Positions 13,485 through 26,080 are shown, numbered from the stretch's first letter. The stretch: 64,000 nucleotides of DNA from Dendrobium chrysotoxum (GCA_019925795.1 CM034311.1:16932926-16996925); one strand, 5' to 3'. A program made the numbers and translations. Notes: generated by a model not told the origin, from the letters alone.

Positions 13485-13834
13485 ATATAGAACCTTGAAT
13501 CACTTTTACCTTCCCTGGTGTGGTGGAGTAGCCGGGCCCTTTGACACCAAAGGGGTCTGCATCCCAAAACTTTCCTTAAGATAAACCTTAATGCATGGAG
13601 GAACTCAAGTATAAGTTCATCCAAGCAATCATGTGAAACTCCCTTGTATCCCACAAGGATCTTCTCCCTCTCTCACAAACTTCACCCTTTCTTTCCCAAG
13701 CTATAGGCTCTCTCTTCAAGCTTTCTCTCAAAATAATTATCCCAATGATTGCCAAAAAGACTCTTACAAAGTCTAACGTGAAAGCTTAAATATAGGGCTT
13801 CAAAAAATCCTAAAAATTAATTCAACTGTTACTG

Positions 13835-14171
13835 TTCATACATGACGATCACAGATCGTATAGTATGATACGTAGAATTTAACTTATTAGTACTGTACTA
13901 TCATCAATTAGTATAGTCTGATTAGTTAAAATCTACACTGTTTGTATTGTATGATGTATGGTTTGTAGAGTACGATCAGTTCAATTCTTCTTATTAGTAT
14001 TATATAATTACTAGCTAGTACACTGCGATCATTTAATATCATGTTGCATGAATGAATTATAGTACATTATGATTTGTTCAACTAAAGCGTAGTTCATCCA
14101 TGATGAATCCTGGGATGACCAAATATCATCTCTATCGATCGTACAGTATGATCCCGTTCATATAATATGAT
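13835..14171. repeat. Array of paired 15-bp palindromes (old Sirevirus 3' LTR)
   Basis: Palindrome-like 15-mers such as ATCGTATAGTATGAT start at 13835, 13855, 13887, 13908, 13941, 13962, 13994, 14015, 14038, 14059, 14138 and 14157. The pairs 13887/13908, 13941/13962, 13994/14015 and 14038/14059 are each exactly 21 bp apart. The outer two pairs are 20 and 19 apart. Confidence 0.8.
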
Positions 14172-14990
14172 AACAAAACTTTAAATTAAATAGATTCAAT
14201 TGATTAATCACTAGATTAAATTGAGTAATATTTTAAACCTCGTATAGTACGATTAATTTCAAACAGTACGAAGAGAACAAAATTAAAATTCAAAATTTTC
14301 CCTAATTTATGGAATGGTGGGGGTTCTTGAAGTATTTGATCATCCTGTACGATTATGTGGTTATATAATATGATTAGTTTTATTTTATTTTAATATATTT
14401 CTCATTTAATTAAATATTCTAATTAATTTTTGATTATACAGATCTTATAGTATGATCCATATTATCTAGTATGATTCTCAAAAAAATTAAAATATTTAAT
14501 TTCACTCATTAGTGTGTGTGTGTACGGTTGCTAAGCTAACATACGCCTTTACAAATATTCCACTCAAGAAATAAAAATAAATAAATGAAAATTATAGACT
14601 CTTCCATAGATTAAACCTAAACTACCCAGTCTTGAGCCTTGATTCTCTAACAATGCTTGGTGTATGCTGAACCTAAAATATTAATACACATAAAAAGATA
14701 TGCAATAATAAAAAATATTAATAACCCCCTTTTTAATAATGAAAAATATTCTTGGTTGAATTATAAGATGATTTTACTTTCCACCTATATTCTTCCCCTT
14801 ACTATATGATATCTTAAAAAAACTAGGGAGAAACTTTAAAAACTAGGGAGATTTTTTTTTATTTAGTTTTATATTAGATTAACAAGCACGCAACAACATG
14901 AATTAAAATTAAGACACAAACAAGCATTTAAAATTTAATATACTACCAAAAATAAAAATAAATGGTATGGCCAACAACATCCCACTCCCC

Positions 14991-15015
14991 CTTTTGACAT
15001 CACCAAAAGGAGATC
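14991..15015 (-). other. Internal polypurine motif of the old Sirevirus
   Basis: The minus strand reads GATGTCAAAAGGGGGAGT, matching the internal purine tract of the young element at 47438-47455. It shows that the non-coding 3' part of the element survived the pol deletion. Confidence 0.6.
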
Positions 15016-16299
15016 TATGCACTGACACCAATATAAAATAACACTTCAAAGAAATTGAAATTCATGCACGTAACATTGAACGAAAAGAACAACACACTTC
15101 AAAGAAGGGAAAAAACAACTAAAATACATAACACAGAAGGATATAAAACATAGTCAAAGCAAGATAAATCATAATAACATACAATGGAATGAACCTACAA
15201 TCAAAAATAAAATACACAATCATGCATATCACATAAATAAAATACAAATAAAACAAATAAAACAAACAAACAAATCTTAACTTACCTGTACCTCAATTTC
15301 TTTAGGCATGAATATCAATGACACAAAGTCTTGTCCTAAGTGCGCTAAAAGTGTCAAAAATGAGGGGTTTGGTAAAAATATCTCTTAATTGAAAGTCTAA
15401 TATTATTAGTAAGTAATTTTACAACTCACTTTAGGTTCACGATCTCTATGTATCATAGAATTTTAAAATATTCTATTTTTCTCCAAAATAAAGATGTTCT
15501 ACTTTTGACATGATCCATTGTTATTCCAACAATTTAACCTAAGTGCAATCGTCAACATATCAAAAGTCCAATTTATCTTATTTCTATATTCACTTATCAA
15601 TAGGTCCAAATATATGCATACAAGACAATTTCAATTGTATTTAATGCTATCATCAAAACATTACTAAGTTAAATTCTATCTTCCTAGACTTATGCATTGA
15701 TAGGCCCAAATCCATCTACATGAAGTATCTCTAAGTGAACTTGGTTGTCACTATAATTTCAATTGAATTGGATGATCACTTTGTATTCATTTCCTACTTA
15801 TAATGCTACATAAAGGTGATTCAAGGGTTATAACTTAAAAATTCTTTTAAATAACCATCACTAGGTGATTTTCCTAAGAGACATCAAGCTAGCATGCCAT
15901 GATATAATCATCACTAAACAAAAATTATTTTACAAAATAGCAATCAACGAAAAGAATTTCAAACTAAAAATTATCATTTTTCAAGAAGTATTTTGAACAT
16001 ATCAATCATCAACAAAAATATTCATCATTGCAATTCAAAAAAAAATATTAATTCTTCATCAATATAATTTTATTCTATTTGAATTTTGTGGGTAAATTTA
16101 AACATTTCATAGGAATACATTTAATATCAGAATTTTAATTTCAATTAAACAATGCTTTAAAAAAATTATAAGAATTCTTCCCCAAAATATTTTCACAGAT
16201 ACATCAACAAATGTTACCAGTAATACATGTTTCCTTTCATCTAAGGTGATCTCTTGATGTAGCTTTACTTTTAATCTTGGTACCCAACATTATTAAAAT

Positions 16300-17640
16300 G
16301 TTTTAGATCTCTAGTTAAGTACTGCATCTACTATCCTGGTTCTTTTAGCTCTCACTAGATCCCTTGTGAGAGAACACCTGTACACTTAATCAAACATTAG
16401 ATTTGGGAACTCGAGTGAGTTTGGGTTCCGCCTTATGCTTCCATGAATGCATGCTATGTATGTTATACTATGATGCTACTTTGGGCCTCCAAATTAGGTG
16501 TGATTTATGATATATAATTAAAATCCTGGTAATGTGTCCTACCATGCCACAAGAATAACACCTAACCATGGGGAATGGATTTACTAATCTATGTGGGGTG
16601 TTGTACCTCTTCCTAGGGATATGAGATGTATGTTGTGTCCTAGGATATGGCTGTGTATGAATAGGCCCATGAGTGTTTTATTGTAGTGCACTGAGTTTCT
16701 TTGACAAGCAATCAGTTGTACTTTTCTTAGTGGCTGAATCTAGTAGAATGTTATGCTTTTTAATTTCTAATTATTCTCTAAGTGATTCTAATTCCTTTAA
16801 TGCTTTCTCCAAGTGATTCTAATTCCTTGAATGCTTTAGGAAGCTTTTGAATTGGCTTATTATTAAAGCTATTTCCTTGCTCCTATCATCTGCACTATTA
16901 GAATCATAGTTTTTTAATGCCATATTATTTTCCTTCCTCTTATCACCTACATCCAAACATCTTTGACTCACACTTTACTCATAGGAAAGGAGTGAGCTAA
17001 GCAGATTATTAATAAAATATTCATTCAAATCTTTAGATTTATATATAGTAGTAACTTTAGCATCATAGTTACTAGGTAGATAATATAAAATTTTTTTGAC
17101 CTTCTCGTAGTTTGATAGTTCTTTACTTAGGGTATTTCAGGGATATCGCTATCTGGTTAAACCTAGTATACATGTTTGAGATAGTCTCATTAGATTTCAT
17201 GCGAAAGAGTTTATAATCACTAACAAAATATTTAATCAAGATTGTTTAGCTTCACTAGTGCCCTAGTAATTGATGATTATCCTATCCTATATCTCTTTGC
17301 AAGTAGTACAGGTAGAAACCCTCATGTAATCTTTGGATTTGAGTGTATAGAAAAAATAGTTTAAATATTTCATATTAAGTTGTGTCAGATCTCTATCATT
17401 ACTCCATTTACTAAATAATGTTTCAATTTTCCTGCCATTCAAAATTCTAAATGGTTTAGAATAACCTTCCTAAATCATATGCTATATCAAAAAATTAGTA
17501 GATTATAAAAAAGTAGACATGCTGATTTTTTAATAATCAAATGGTTTATTATTAAATATGATTGATAAGTTGTATAATAACCTTTCGTGATATTCATATT
17601 TCTAAAATATGTCATTTGATATTTTCTTAGAGATTTTTAA
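16300..17640 (-). pseudogene. gag: Degenerate Sirevirus gag with a stub of protease
   Basis: Minus-strand translation shows blocks like LFRMKSNETISNMYTRF (around 17170-17220) and LPSNYDAK (around 17060), closely matching gag of the young element. A zinc-knuckle half CYSCGMVGHIT lies near 16530. The gag stop TGA is at 16392-16390. Beyond it, after a frame change, a protease stub reads D-S-R-C-S at 16335-16321. Many stops and small deletions make it non-coding. The knuckle keeps a Cys that the young copy has lost. Confidence 0.8.
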
Positions 17641-17658
17641 ATCACTAATTCTGAGACC

Positions 17659-17671
17659 CACTCTAATACTA
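17659..17671 (-). other. Primer-binding site, old Sirevirus
   Basis: The minus strand reads TAGTATTAGAGTG two bases after the LTR end. It resembles the initiator-Met tRNA complement TGGTATCAGAG with two transitions (G to A and C to T). Confidence 0.65.
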
Positions 17672-17673
17672 AT

Positions 17674-19528
17674 TGAAAGTTTAAGTGAGGTGGTTAAACC
17701 TTGTTTAACTTCCCAAGGCACACCAAAATGGGGGTGAATTGGTATTTTTCTTAAAAATTTTCATTTTCAAATTTTTGTTATGAAAGCTTAATTTCCAAAT
17801 TTAAAACTTAAAATTGAAATTAAAAACTCACAATGCAAACGCAAGCCAAATTCTATTTTTATATTTTTATTTTGTAGAAAACTCAAAATATGAAGTTATA
17901 AAGAATTTTATTTTTCTACCAAATGAATCCAAACTAATTAGAATATTCACATCATGAATTTATAGGAGAGTAAATTATAGAAATAAAAGAGTACCAATAA
18001 AGACTAAATATACCGTATTTTATATTAGTTTGGTCAAATAATGACCTACGTCCACTCCCCAGAGTCCTCTTCAGGTATTGCATTAAACTCTTAGTGTCTC
18101 TTCTTTAACCCCCACAATAAGGTGGAGTAGTCCTTACATCAATCTCTTCCACAACTCAGTGTGGTAGAGTATCAGAATCCTTTTCACCCTCTTGATGAGG
18201 CAGAGAACCATGAAGCTTTTCACCCTCGTGATGAAGGCAGAGAACCTTGAAATGCTTTCAACTTTTCTGGTACGATGGAGTAGCTCATCTCTTTGACACC
18301 AAAAGGGTATTCTTCCCAAAACTTTCCTCAAGAGAAACCTTGATGCATGAAGGATCTCAGATGTAAGTTCGCAAGAACAACCATGTGAAACTCCTTCTCA
18401 TACTCCCTTGAATACCATAAGGATCTTCTCCCTCTCATATGAACTACACCCTATCTCTCCCAAGCTCTAGCCTCTCTCTTCAAGCTTTTTCTCAAAAGAA
18501 TTAACCCAATGAGTGTCAAAAAGACTCTTACAAAGTCTAATGAGAAAGCTTAAATAGAGGGCTTAAAAAAATTCTAAAAATTTAATTCAACTATAATTAT
18601 TCATATGGAAAGATCGAAGGATCATACAGTATGATACCCAGAATTTGATCTATTAGTATTGTACTATCACCAGTTAGTACAATACGATCAGTACAAATTT
18701 ACACTATTCATACTATATAATATATAATTAGTACAATATGATAAGTTCAACTCTGCTTATTAGTACTGTACAATTGCCAGTTAGTACAGTACGATTAGTT
18801 AAGATCATACTATATGAATGAAAAATACTACAATATGATTTGCTCAACCAAATTATAGTTCATCCAGGATGAACCCTCAGTTGTCCAAATATCATCTTTG
18901 TTGATCGTACAATATGATCAAGTTTGCATAGTACGATAAAAAATCAAAATTAAGCAGATTCAATTGATAAATTATAGGATTAAATTAGGCAATATTTTAA
19001 ACATTGTACAGTACAATTAGGTTCGTATTATACAAATTGAATAAATTAAAATTCAATTTTTTGCTTAATTTAGCGAATGATGGGGGTTTTTAAAGTATCT
19101 GATCGTCCTATATGATTATGTGGTCGTACATTATGATTAGTTTTATTTAATTTAAATTTATTTCTAATTTAGTTAAATTTCTTAATTAATTTTTTATTAC
19201 ACATATCATACAGTACGATCCTCATAAAAATTAAAATATTTAATTTCACTTTTCAGCATATGTGTGCATAGTTGCTAAGCTAACATATACCTTTACAAAT
19301 ATTCGACACAAGAAATACAAATAAATGAATGAAAATTAAAAATTCTTGCATAAATCAAACCTAAACTACCCAATCTTGAGCCTTGATTCTTCGACAATGC
19401 TTGGTGTATGTTAAACCTAAAATATTAGTACAAAAAAATATACGATAACAAAATAAAAGAGAAGCTAAATACAATCCAATAATGTTTGTTATCATCAAAA
19501 TATAAGTTTGGGCTCTCATATTGTAACA
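17674..19528 (-). repeat. 5' LTR of the old Sirevirus
   Basis: Ends in TGTTACA (minus-strand start) and CTTTCA. Five palindrome pairs start at 18600/18621, 18653/18674, 18707/18728, 18760/18781 and 18804/18825. All are 21 bp apart, and four of the pair starts are 53 or 54 bp from the next. Confidence 0.85.
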
Positions 19529-19533
19529 GAGAG

Positions 19534-20680
19534 AAACCCTTCAAGAATATTTGAACATGTTAGGTTATTTGCTAGACTATTACTCAATAAAGTTAACATA
19601 TCTGAAATACATCAAGAGAAATCCATCGATGATGTTTGACTTATTTAAATTTTTTTTCAAAGTATTGCTGGATGTTATTAACTTTTGTAGAAAAGAAGGG
19701 AAATCTATGATGGATGTTTGACTTATTTGAGATTATTTGTTAAAGAGTGGCTTAATGACATTAGCTCTCATGGAAGATATTCACTTAAGACTTTCATTAT
19801 CATATTTGCTTAAAGTTTTAAGAAAAATAGTTTCCATTTATTTTACCTTAGACTCATAATAAATATTTAATGGAAGAAAATTATTAAATGTAACTATGCC
19901 TCAATTATTAATGCGAACATCCCTTTGAGGTTGTGGCTAATGCTGCCCACAATCTAATATACTTTCACTGAAATTAATTTAATAATGGTTGACAAAAGGG
20001 AATATTTTTCTGACCAAAATAATGAATAATATGTAGTCCATTTGATGGTATAATGGAAGTTTCCCTGCCAATATTTACTTTCCTATTTACTAATTAGTAA
20101 AATAGTAGATGGCATTGTGATTTTCCTATTACAACAAAACTCAAGATGTTGATGTTAATGACCTTTCAATGTTATTGTAAGGTTTTCCCCTAAATAATAA
20201 TCAATTCTTGCAGATTGTGCGAAACTGCTACATTCTAGAACATTTTTGGCAGTAAATAAAGATAGATTAAGATGTTAGCATTATATCAAGATTGAACACA
20301 CAAATAGATAAAAATGGATTGTAAGAGAAACCTAAGTTTTCATGTGTAATATATAAAAAAGGAAAAAATCACGGGGCATAGCTGAGCTAAAATGATTTCA
20401 CTAATATTTTTATTGATTACAAATTAAACCTTTCTCCCCATCCTTAGGGAAAATTTTGACACATGAGAGTAGAAATATAACATTTAGAATGTATTTTATG
20501 GTGAAGCTAGAAGAGAACCTCTAAAATGGGAGTTATCTTTAAGAGATTACTTGTTGTTTGTTTAAATGTCCTCCTAAGAGGAAGGGAGACCAGAAAAAAG
20601 GACTTATAAAAAAAAATCCTTTATTGGCATTAGAAGTTATAGTTGATGTTGATGGTATATATCAGTGTTATGGGTGATGA
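19534..20680. other. DUF247 intron, unique part 3' of the retrotransposon
   Basis: No gene or RNA recognised. AT-rich. Confidence 0.4.
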
Positions 20681-20689
20681 AGTTATTGA

Positions 20690-21370
20690 CAATTTTTTCA
20701 ATGGAAGGTGATTAAGTAATTGGGTGTTAAAGTAGCCAAGTGATAGAGTTCAATGAATTATAGTGAAGTGATGACAATGCAAGGACTATAGTTAGGGTTT
20801 AGTGGTTGGAGGATTACATTTTGATAATAATGGTTGGAGGACTATAGTTATGTGATTAGGGTGGGGGATCATAGTAAGATGACTATAGTTAAAAGACTAG
20901 TCAAGCGATGAAGGCCAGAGGCTGGAGGACTGTAGTCTGGAAATAACTTTTAGTAGATTATAATCAGGCAACAATGGTTGAATGACCACGATTAAGGGAT
21001 GATTCTAAGAGAATTGTAGTCTGGTCACAATGATTGGAGGACCATAGTCGAGTGGCAATCTTCTGGTGACAAAAGTGTGGCAATGGTGGTTGGAAGTTTT
21101 ATGATCATATCAGGCAAATGTGCTTGGAGAATTGAAGTGGGTTATAATGGCGAGGGGATCCTATATAATTAGGCAAAGATGTCGAGGAATTATAGGCTTG
21201 AAGGACTATAGTAAGTAAATGGCAGTTAAAGAATCATAGTTAGGTGTTGATGTTCAGGAGATCGTAGCCAAGGTATTGTGGTCGAATGGAAATAATCTTA
21301 AAACAGTAACCTGATAGTGATTGTCCAACGACACTAATCTAACAGAAGTGGTACGATGGCAATAGTCCAT
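20690..21370. repeat. Degenerate tandem array in the DUF247 intron
   Basis: Words like GGTTGGAGGACTATAGT, GGTGACAATGG and GATCATAGT recur about every 30 to 45 bp with many changes. No reading frame is kept, and it is richer in G than its flanks. Confidence 0.55.
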
Positions 21371-22038
21371 TTGTTGTTGCTTTGATAGAGCCTTGTAATA
21401 TTTTTTGCCTTTGAGCTCTATTGAATCTCAAGAAAATGATTTATGTTTTCGCGTTAAGTATAAAATGTGGGCCTAGTCATTGATTTTTAATAGTACAATG
21501 CTACATCAATATAGCTAAAATATCGAATATTGAATCAGGCGACCTATATTAGTTCCATTGGACATAAATTATTTTTTCAACATTTAAGTACTTTAATGAT
21601 AGCTTAATTAAATAATTTTGGGATTATTATATTTATCTTGTGAACATCATTGACTTAACTATAAGCATGCGAGATTTAAAAATCATTTGGACTTAAAATT
21701 AGCGAAGTTTTCAATTATAATTCAAGTGCTTTATTTGGGCTTATATAGAGTTAGATCGTATCACTTTTGTTGTTGATTGATTAATCTTATTGAAACATTC
21801 AGTATGAAAGTTTTTTTTAAAATTATAGTTCGAATGATCAATACTTTAATTTTGAAAGTTTTTAATATAAATATATACTAAGATTTATGTCTGATCAAAT
21901 TTATTTTTTATTTATGCTAGATAAAGTAATAAAAAATTAAAAAATTAAAATATAATAATTGGAATAAATATTCACATTTTCAGTGTTAAGATACAAAATT
22001 TTTGTTAGAAAATTTTAAAATTACTTTCATAAAAGCAG

Positions 22039-22785
22039 GAAGCAGAGTGTATTATTACGGAACTAGTCGTCAAATTCTTTGTGCCGCGCATCTACAATAA
22101 CAAAGACGACCTTGCAGAATTCACAAGAAGTATCCATGGTTTCCATGCCTTGGACATCTATCGCCGTAGCCAATTGTTCATTTCCTCGAAGACTCCCCAG
22201 TTTTCGATCATAAAGCCTTACGTAACAAACTTCGCCGTGATGCGCTCTGCCGCAAGACAGCGTGAGGCTGGCATTAAATTCAAACGAAGCCCTTCCTCCG
22301 CCCTCACCACCATCAGCTTCGATTCCAGGCATGGCATCCTTACCCTCCCTGAAGTAACAGTGGATGACAGTACAGAATACGTGTTCCTCAACATGGTGGC
22401 TCTCGAACACGTCCATGCCGAGTCGGGCAGCGATATATCTTCTTATGTTGCCTTCATGGGTGCGTTGGTGGACTCGGCTGAGGATGTGCAGCTGTTGCAT
22501 CGACATGGAATGGTTAAAAATGGGCTGGGCAGTGACGAGGACTTTGCAAACCTGTTTAGTAGGATGAGCCAGGAGGTGATAGTGGACCATGGTGGTAGTT
22601 TGGGGTTTGTGCAGTGGGAAGTCGAGAAATACTGCCAAAGGTGGTGGAATAAATGTTGCGCGTACCTCCAACATACTTACTTCAGGAATCCATGGACATC
22701 AATCTCCGTTTTTGCTGCGGCTTTTGCTATCTTTCTTACTCTTGTCTCTACCGTCGTCTCTTTCTTGCAGTGGAAAAAGGTCTAA
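22039..22785 (+). CDS. DUF247 (UPF0481) protein, exon 2
   Basis: C-terminal 248 residues of the gene begun at 10462. The acceptor AAAGCAG at 22032-22038 opens the exon in phase 0. Family blocks follow in the normal order: a KFF.P region, the core LPEVTVDDSTEYVFLNMVAL (22349-22408), SYVAFMGALVDSAEDVQLL, GLGSDEDFANLF, and a C-terminal hydrophobic segment at about residues 424-449 of the protein that should form the membrane anchor. The stop is TAA at 22783-22785. GC content is clearly above the surrounding intron. The intron of 10,965 bp is mostly transposon; without the Sirevirus it would be about 4.3 kb. Confidence 0.85.
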   Translation, partial: EAECIITELVVKFFVPRIYNNKDDLAEFTRSIHGFHALDIYRRSQLFISSKTPQFSIIKPYVTNFAVMRSAARQREAGIKFKRSPSSALTTISFDSRHGILTLPEVTVDDSTEYVFLNMVALEHVHAESGSDISSYVAFMGALVDSAEDVQLLHRHGMVKNGLGSDEDFANLFSRMSQEVIVDHGGSLGFVQWEVEKYCQRWWNKCCAYLQHTYFRNPWTSISVFAAAFAIFLTLVSTVVSFLQWKKV

Positions 22786-22862
22786 TGCAGATATCTTGCA
22801 CTGGAAAAATGGCAATTAACCTTACAAAAAACCCAATGTTTCTTCCATCTCTTATTTTCTTG

Positions 22863-23001
22863 AGAAATTATTCTGTGTAAAATTCGGACGGGAAGAATCA
22901 TTTGAATATGAGTGTATACACTGTATCAAATTAATATACACAGCATGTACACTTACAGTCCGGATGATTCTTTCGTCCGGACTCCGCACAAAATAATTTC
23001 T
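22863..23001. repeat. 139-bp imperfect inverted repeat after the DUF247 stop
   Basis: Arms 22863-22901 and 22963-23001 are imperfect reverse complements of 39 bp around a 61-bp centre. Core words are GAAATTATT, CGGACG and GAATCAT. It lies 78 bp past the stop codon, probably in the 3' UTR, and would fold as a long hairpin if transcribed. A small foldback MITE is equally possible; I see no clear target duplication. Confidence 0.7.
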
Positions 23002-23770
23002 TCATTTTCTTATAACTTTTTTTCGACAAGGCTATCATCCAGATGTCACCATTCCGTTGGAGGAAATTCATAGAGAAGTTCTTCTAAAAAAGTATTATTC
23101 ATCTATATAAATTTCATTTATTTAAATTTTTATTTACTTGTCCTTATCAATATTAAAAGTTGTCTGACTGTTACGTGCATCTTAATGCATGAATAAAAAA
23201 TGTAGTTAGAAGAAAAGAAAAGAAAAATAAATATGGGTGACAGCTATATTAAATAAAAATATCTTATTGAGATGAAATTTTAAATAAAATAATTTTAAAT
23301 AACTTTCTGATTAATAAATAAATATTGTCTTATAGGATTTTATTCTTATATTTTCTTTTTAATTAAGCAAATTTAATCACAACTGTTATAAATTAGTGAT
23401 TACTATACTCACTCCTTCCTCTATGTTTAGAGCTGAGGCACCCGACCATATGATTTAATTAATATCATTTATTAAATTTATTAATGAAGGAGGCTGATGA
23501 GAAGCTAAATTATAAACATCAACTGTGACAGAAAATTCTCTCTAGTGTTTTTTTTATTGTTGTAATTTTAGAGTAGTAAATAATTATTTTTTTCATTCAT
23601 AAGAAAACAATTCATCTCCATATATCAAGTGATTGTCACCAAAAAAAAATTCTGCATAAAAAACATACCAAAAAAAAAAAAAGTATCTATCTTGACTATA
23701 TGATTTTGACATCACAAAAAAAAAAAAAAAAAAAAACAAACACACACACACTTGCACACACATACTCAAC
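23002..23770. other. AT-rich spacer with A-tracts
   Basis: No gene seen. Several long A runs (23640-23740) followed by an (AC)n tract could mark old poly-A tails. Confidence 0.4.
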
Positions 23771-25959
23771 CATCATGCAAAGGAAAAGATTCTGTTAGGG
23801 CTTTCTTTCCGCTGCGCCTCCCATTGATCGTCCGCCACTTGCCGAGGGGAGTTTCTTCACTCTTCTTCCTTTAGTTCTCAGTTTTTTCGGGTTTTGGCCA
23901 TCGGGCCCGATGTCCATTTATCTCTTTCTTTGATCACTCATGTTTTTTATTTAGGTGTTGATGAGCCTCTCGGACCCATTCTCATCAAGGATGTCTTCTA
24001 ATCCTCTCAAGAGGATTGATCTTAGCTTCTTAGCCTCTAAGAATAAGTCTAAGTTCTTTAAAGAGGCCTTGGTTGTTTCCAAGCTTTGGCTACTTTTCCG
24101 GGTCTTAGGCACTCTACCCACTGTGGTTTGCCTGCTTTTTGAATTTCTAAAGAAGAAATTCAAGCGCTTGCAGCGCCCTTTGAATTTTCTCTCATTGGTA
24201 AGTTTCCTCTCTGACGCCTTGTTTTGGTCACCATTCACAAATTTTTCTTCTCTCTTAAGTTGTTTGGAGACTTTTCTATTACTCTTTTAGACCCCATACA
24301 TGTTCTAATCAACCTTTCTAACGATCATGAGGATAGTATAATATTTGCCCATTGGGCCTATTATGTGAACAATTGCTATATGAAGTTAATTAAATATTCC
24401 CTGAAGTTTGATATTTTTGCTGAATATTGTGGGCTCCGAAAATTCGGCCCCGGCCTCCGCCCGACTTTTGCTTGACTTCGGGGGGAGTTTTAACAGAATT
24501 AAGTTCCGAGGTAAATTTTGGAAGGCAGATGAGTATGTAGATAAGACACTACCCAGAGATTTCGCCCTCATTTTACGAGGACTTTATGATCTGAGTTCTG
24601 GTTTCCTATAGGCGCAAGCCCCTATAGTTAATTACCCCTCCCGATAACAAGAGAGAACTTTCGATTAAGGCTAGTCGTCAATCAGATACGTAGGAGATAC
24701 GTGGATCTGGCATATAATAGTAGCAATAGGTTGGGAATGTTAAAATCTAGAGTTATTCGAGAATTTGGAAGATTGGGAGATTTGGAGATTTAATATTTAA
24801 AATTGGAAATTGTACCATCTTGCACTTAAAGTGGATGGTGGGGGAATGGATGATAGACCCGATCAAGATCCCATGGTTCCGTCGTCCCGGGCCATCTTGG
24901 TCCCTGGTCTACTTAGTCAGAGGAGGTAGTCGACCCAACCTGACAGAAGGATCCTTGTCGGCAGCCATGGGTTGCTTCGTGCAAGGGAACCTTGTAGACT
25001 TGGGGTGAATATTTGCCTAAGGGGACAAATTTGAATCCACCTTAGCTAACAGAGGGCTTTGTGCCCTATCGATCATATCCTATTGATTCATATCTCAAGG
25101 ATTTGATGCCATTGGGGAGCATACGGGCTCTGGCCATAACCACAATATAATTGTGCCATTTGGCGGCGACCACCTTGTACAGAGGGCCCCGAGTCATAAC
25201 CGTTTATCCTACAGTGTCATTTGGCGGCAAAACTGCCGGTTAGAGGACTCGTACCACGTCCTTGCTGGCAGGAGATTGTTTGAGAATGGATCCTAGTGAT
25301 ATTTTCGACTAGGCATTAGCTCTATGTGAGCTGAAGTAGTTTTCATATTTATCCACCTCGGCAAATTGTTGCGGAGGGTGGATGGATTTGCTTTATGTGA
25401 TTGATGATTGAATTTTATTTTTAAATATTTTGGATTTTGGGATTGCCTGAGAATTTTCGTGGAGTTTGGAGTTTTGGGTATTTAGGTGGTATTTGAAACG
25501 ATCTGTATGGACCCCTCCAGTTGAGATTTACATTCAACACGGCCATCATCGGGGTAGACATGGGTCATTCACATTTATTGATTGAACCTTGTCCACTCTG
25601 TCGAGCTGCCGACATAGGATCGAGTTTCGTAGGCTTTGGACCTTTATTTGTGAATTCTCTTAATTATAGGCCTTGAAGGCCTAATATGAACTATAAAATA
25701 AATATCCCGGTCGATCTCGTGACCACATATTTATTTAATGGTTCGACCCGTGTCGACTCCTATCTACCCGTATAGGAGGATCGGGCTCGAACTAGAATTC
25801 ACTGATTGACCCGCGCAACATCCCTAGACATCACGTGTGTTCCTACAACACGTTTGTAGGGGCCCATGCGGGTTATGACTGTATTTACCCCTTTTTTGTT
25901 CCTATGTGTATACAAATTAAGGTGCACATGTGCGGGGGTACTTTTAGAATATTTGTAAA

Positions 25960-26080
25960 TGCCTTCTATCTGCTTGTACGGATGTTGCAGATCCGGTGGC
26001 GTAGAGTTGAAGCTTGTAGATGCCTTCTGTCTGCTTATACAAAGGTTGCAGATCCGGTGGCGTCTCGTAGCAGCTTCTGG
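25960..26080. repeat. 61-bp tandem duplication
   Basis: Two adjacent copies start TGCCTTCT at 25960 and 26021, and both contain GTTGCAGATCCGGTGGCGT. Confidence 0.75.

Larger units (their letters stand above)
12839..14724 (-). repeat. 3' LTR of the old Sirevirus
   Basis: Aligns with 17674-19528. About 60 bp at the LTR's 5' terminus, next to the polypurine tract (14725-14734 on the plus strand), appear deleted. Paired palindromes occupy 13835-14171 and tandem hairpins 13353-13484. Confidence 0.8.
12839..19528 (-). mobile_element. Old, pol-deleted Sirevirus (Ty1/Copia) retrotransposon, antisense in the DUF247 intron
   Basis: The direct repeats 12839-14724 and 17674-19528 are LTRs. The element is flanked by the 5-bp duplication GAGAG at 12834-12838 and 19529-19533. 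On the minus strand the left LTR opens TGTTACA and the LTRs close CTTTCA. The primer site, gag remnants and polypurine tracts are all on the minus strand. Gag is recognisable but riddled with stops, and nearly all of protease, integrase, RT and RNase H is missing, leaving about 2.9 kb between the LTRs. The LTRs have diverged strongly from each other, so the insertion is old. It relates to the young element at 37750-49272 through gag, the gag/pol boundary, leader hairpins and paired palindromes. Confidence 0.85.

Noticed and set aside
13307..13654. 115-codon minus-strand open frame
   Set aside because: Covers the hairpin units of the old Sirevirus LTR; not a gene.
22063..22674. 203-codon minus-strand open frame
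   Set aside because: Antisense shadow of DUF247 exon 2, which has the family motifs on the plus strand.
23951..24290. Overlapping open frames of about 100 codons on both strands
   Set aside because: No recognised domain, no promoter or splice context; could be old retroelement text but cannot be assigned.
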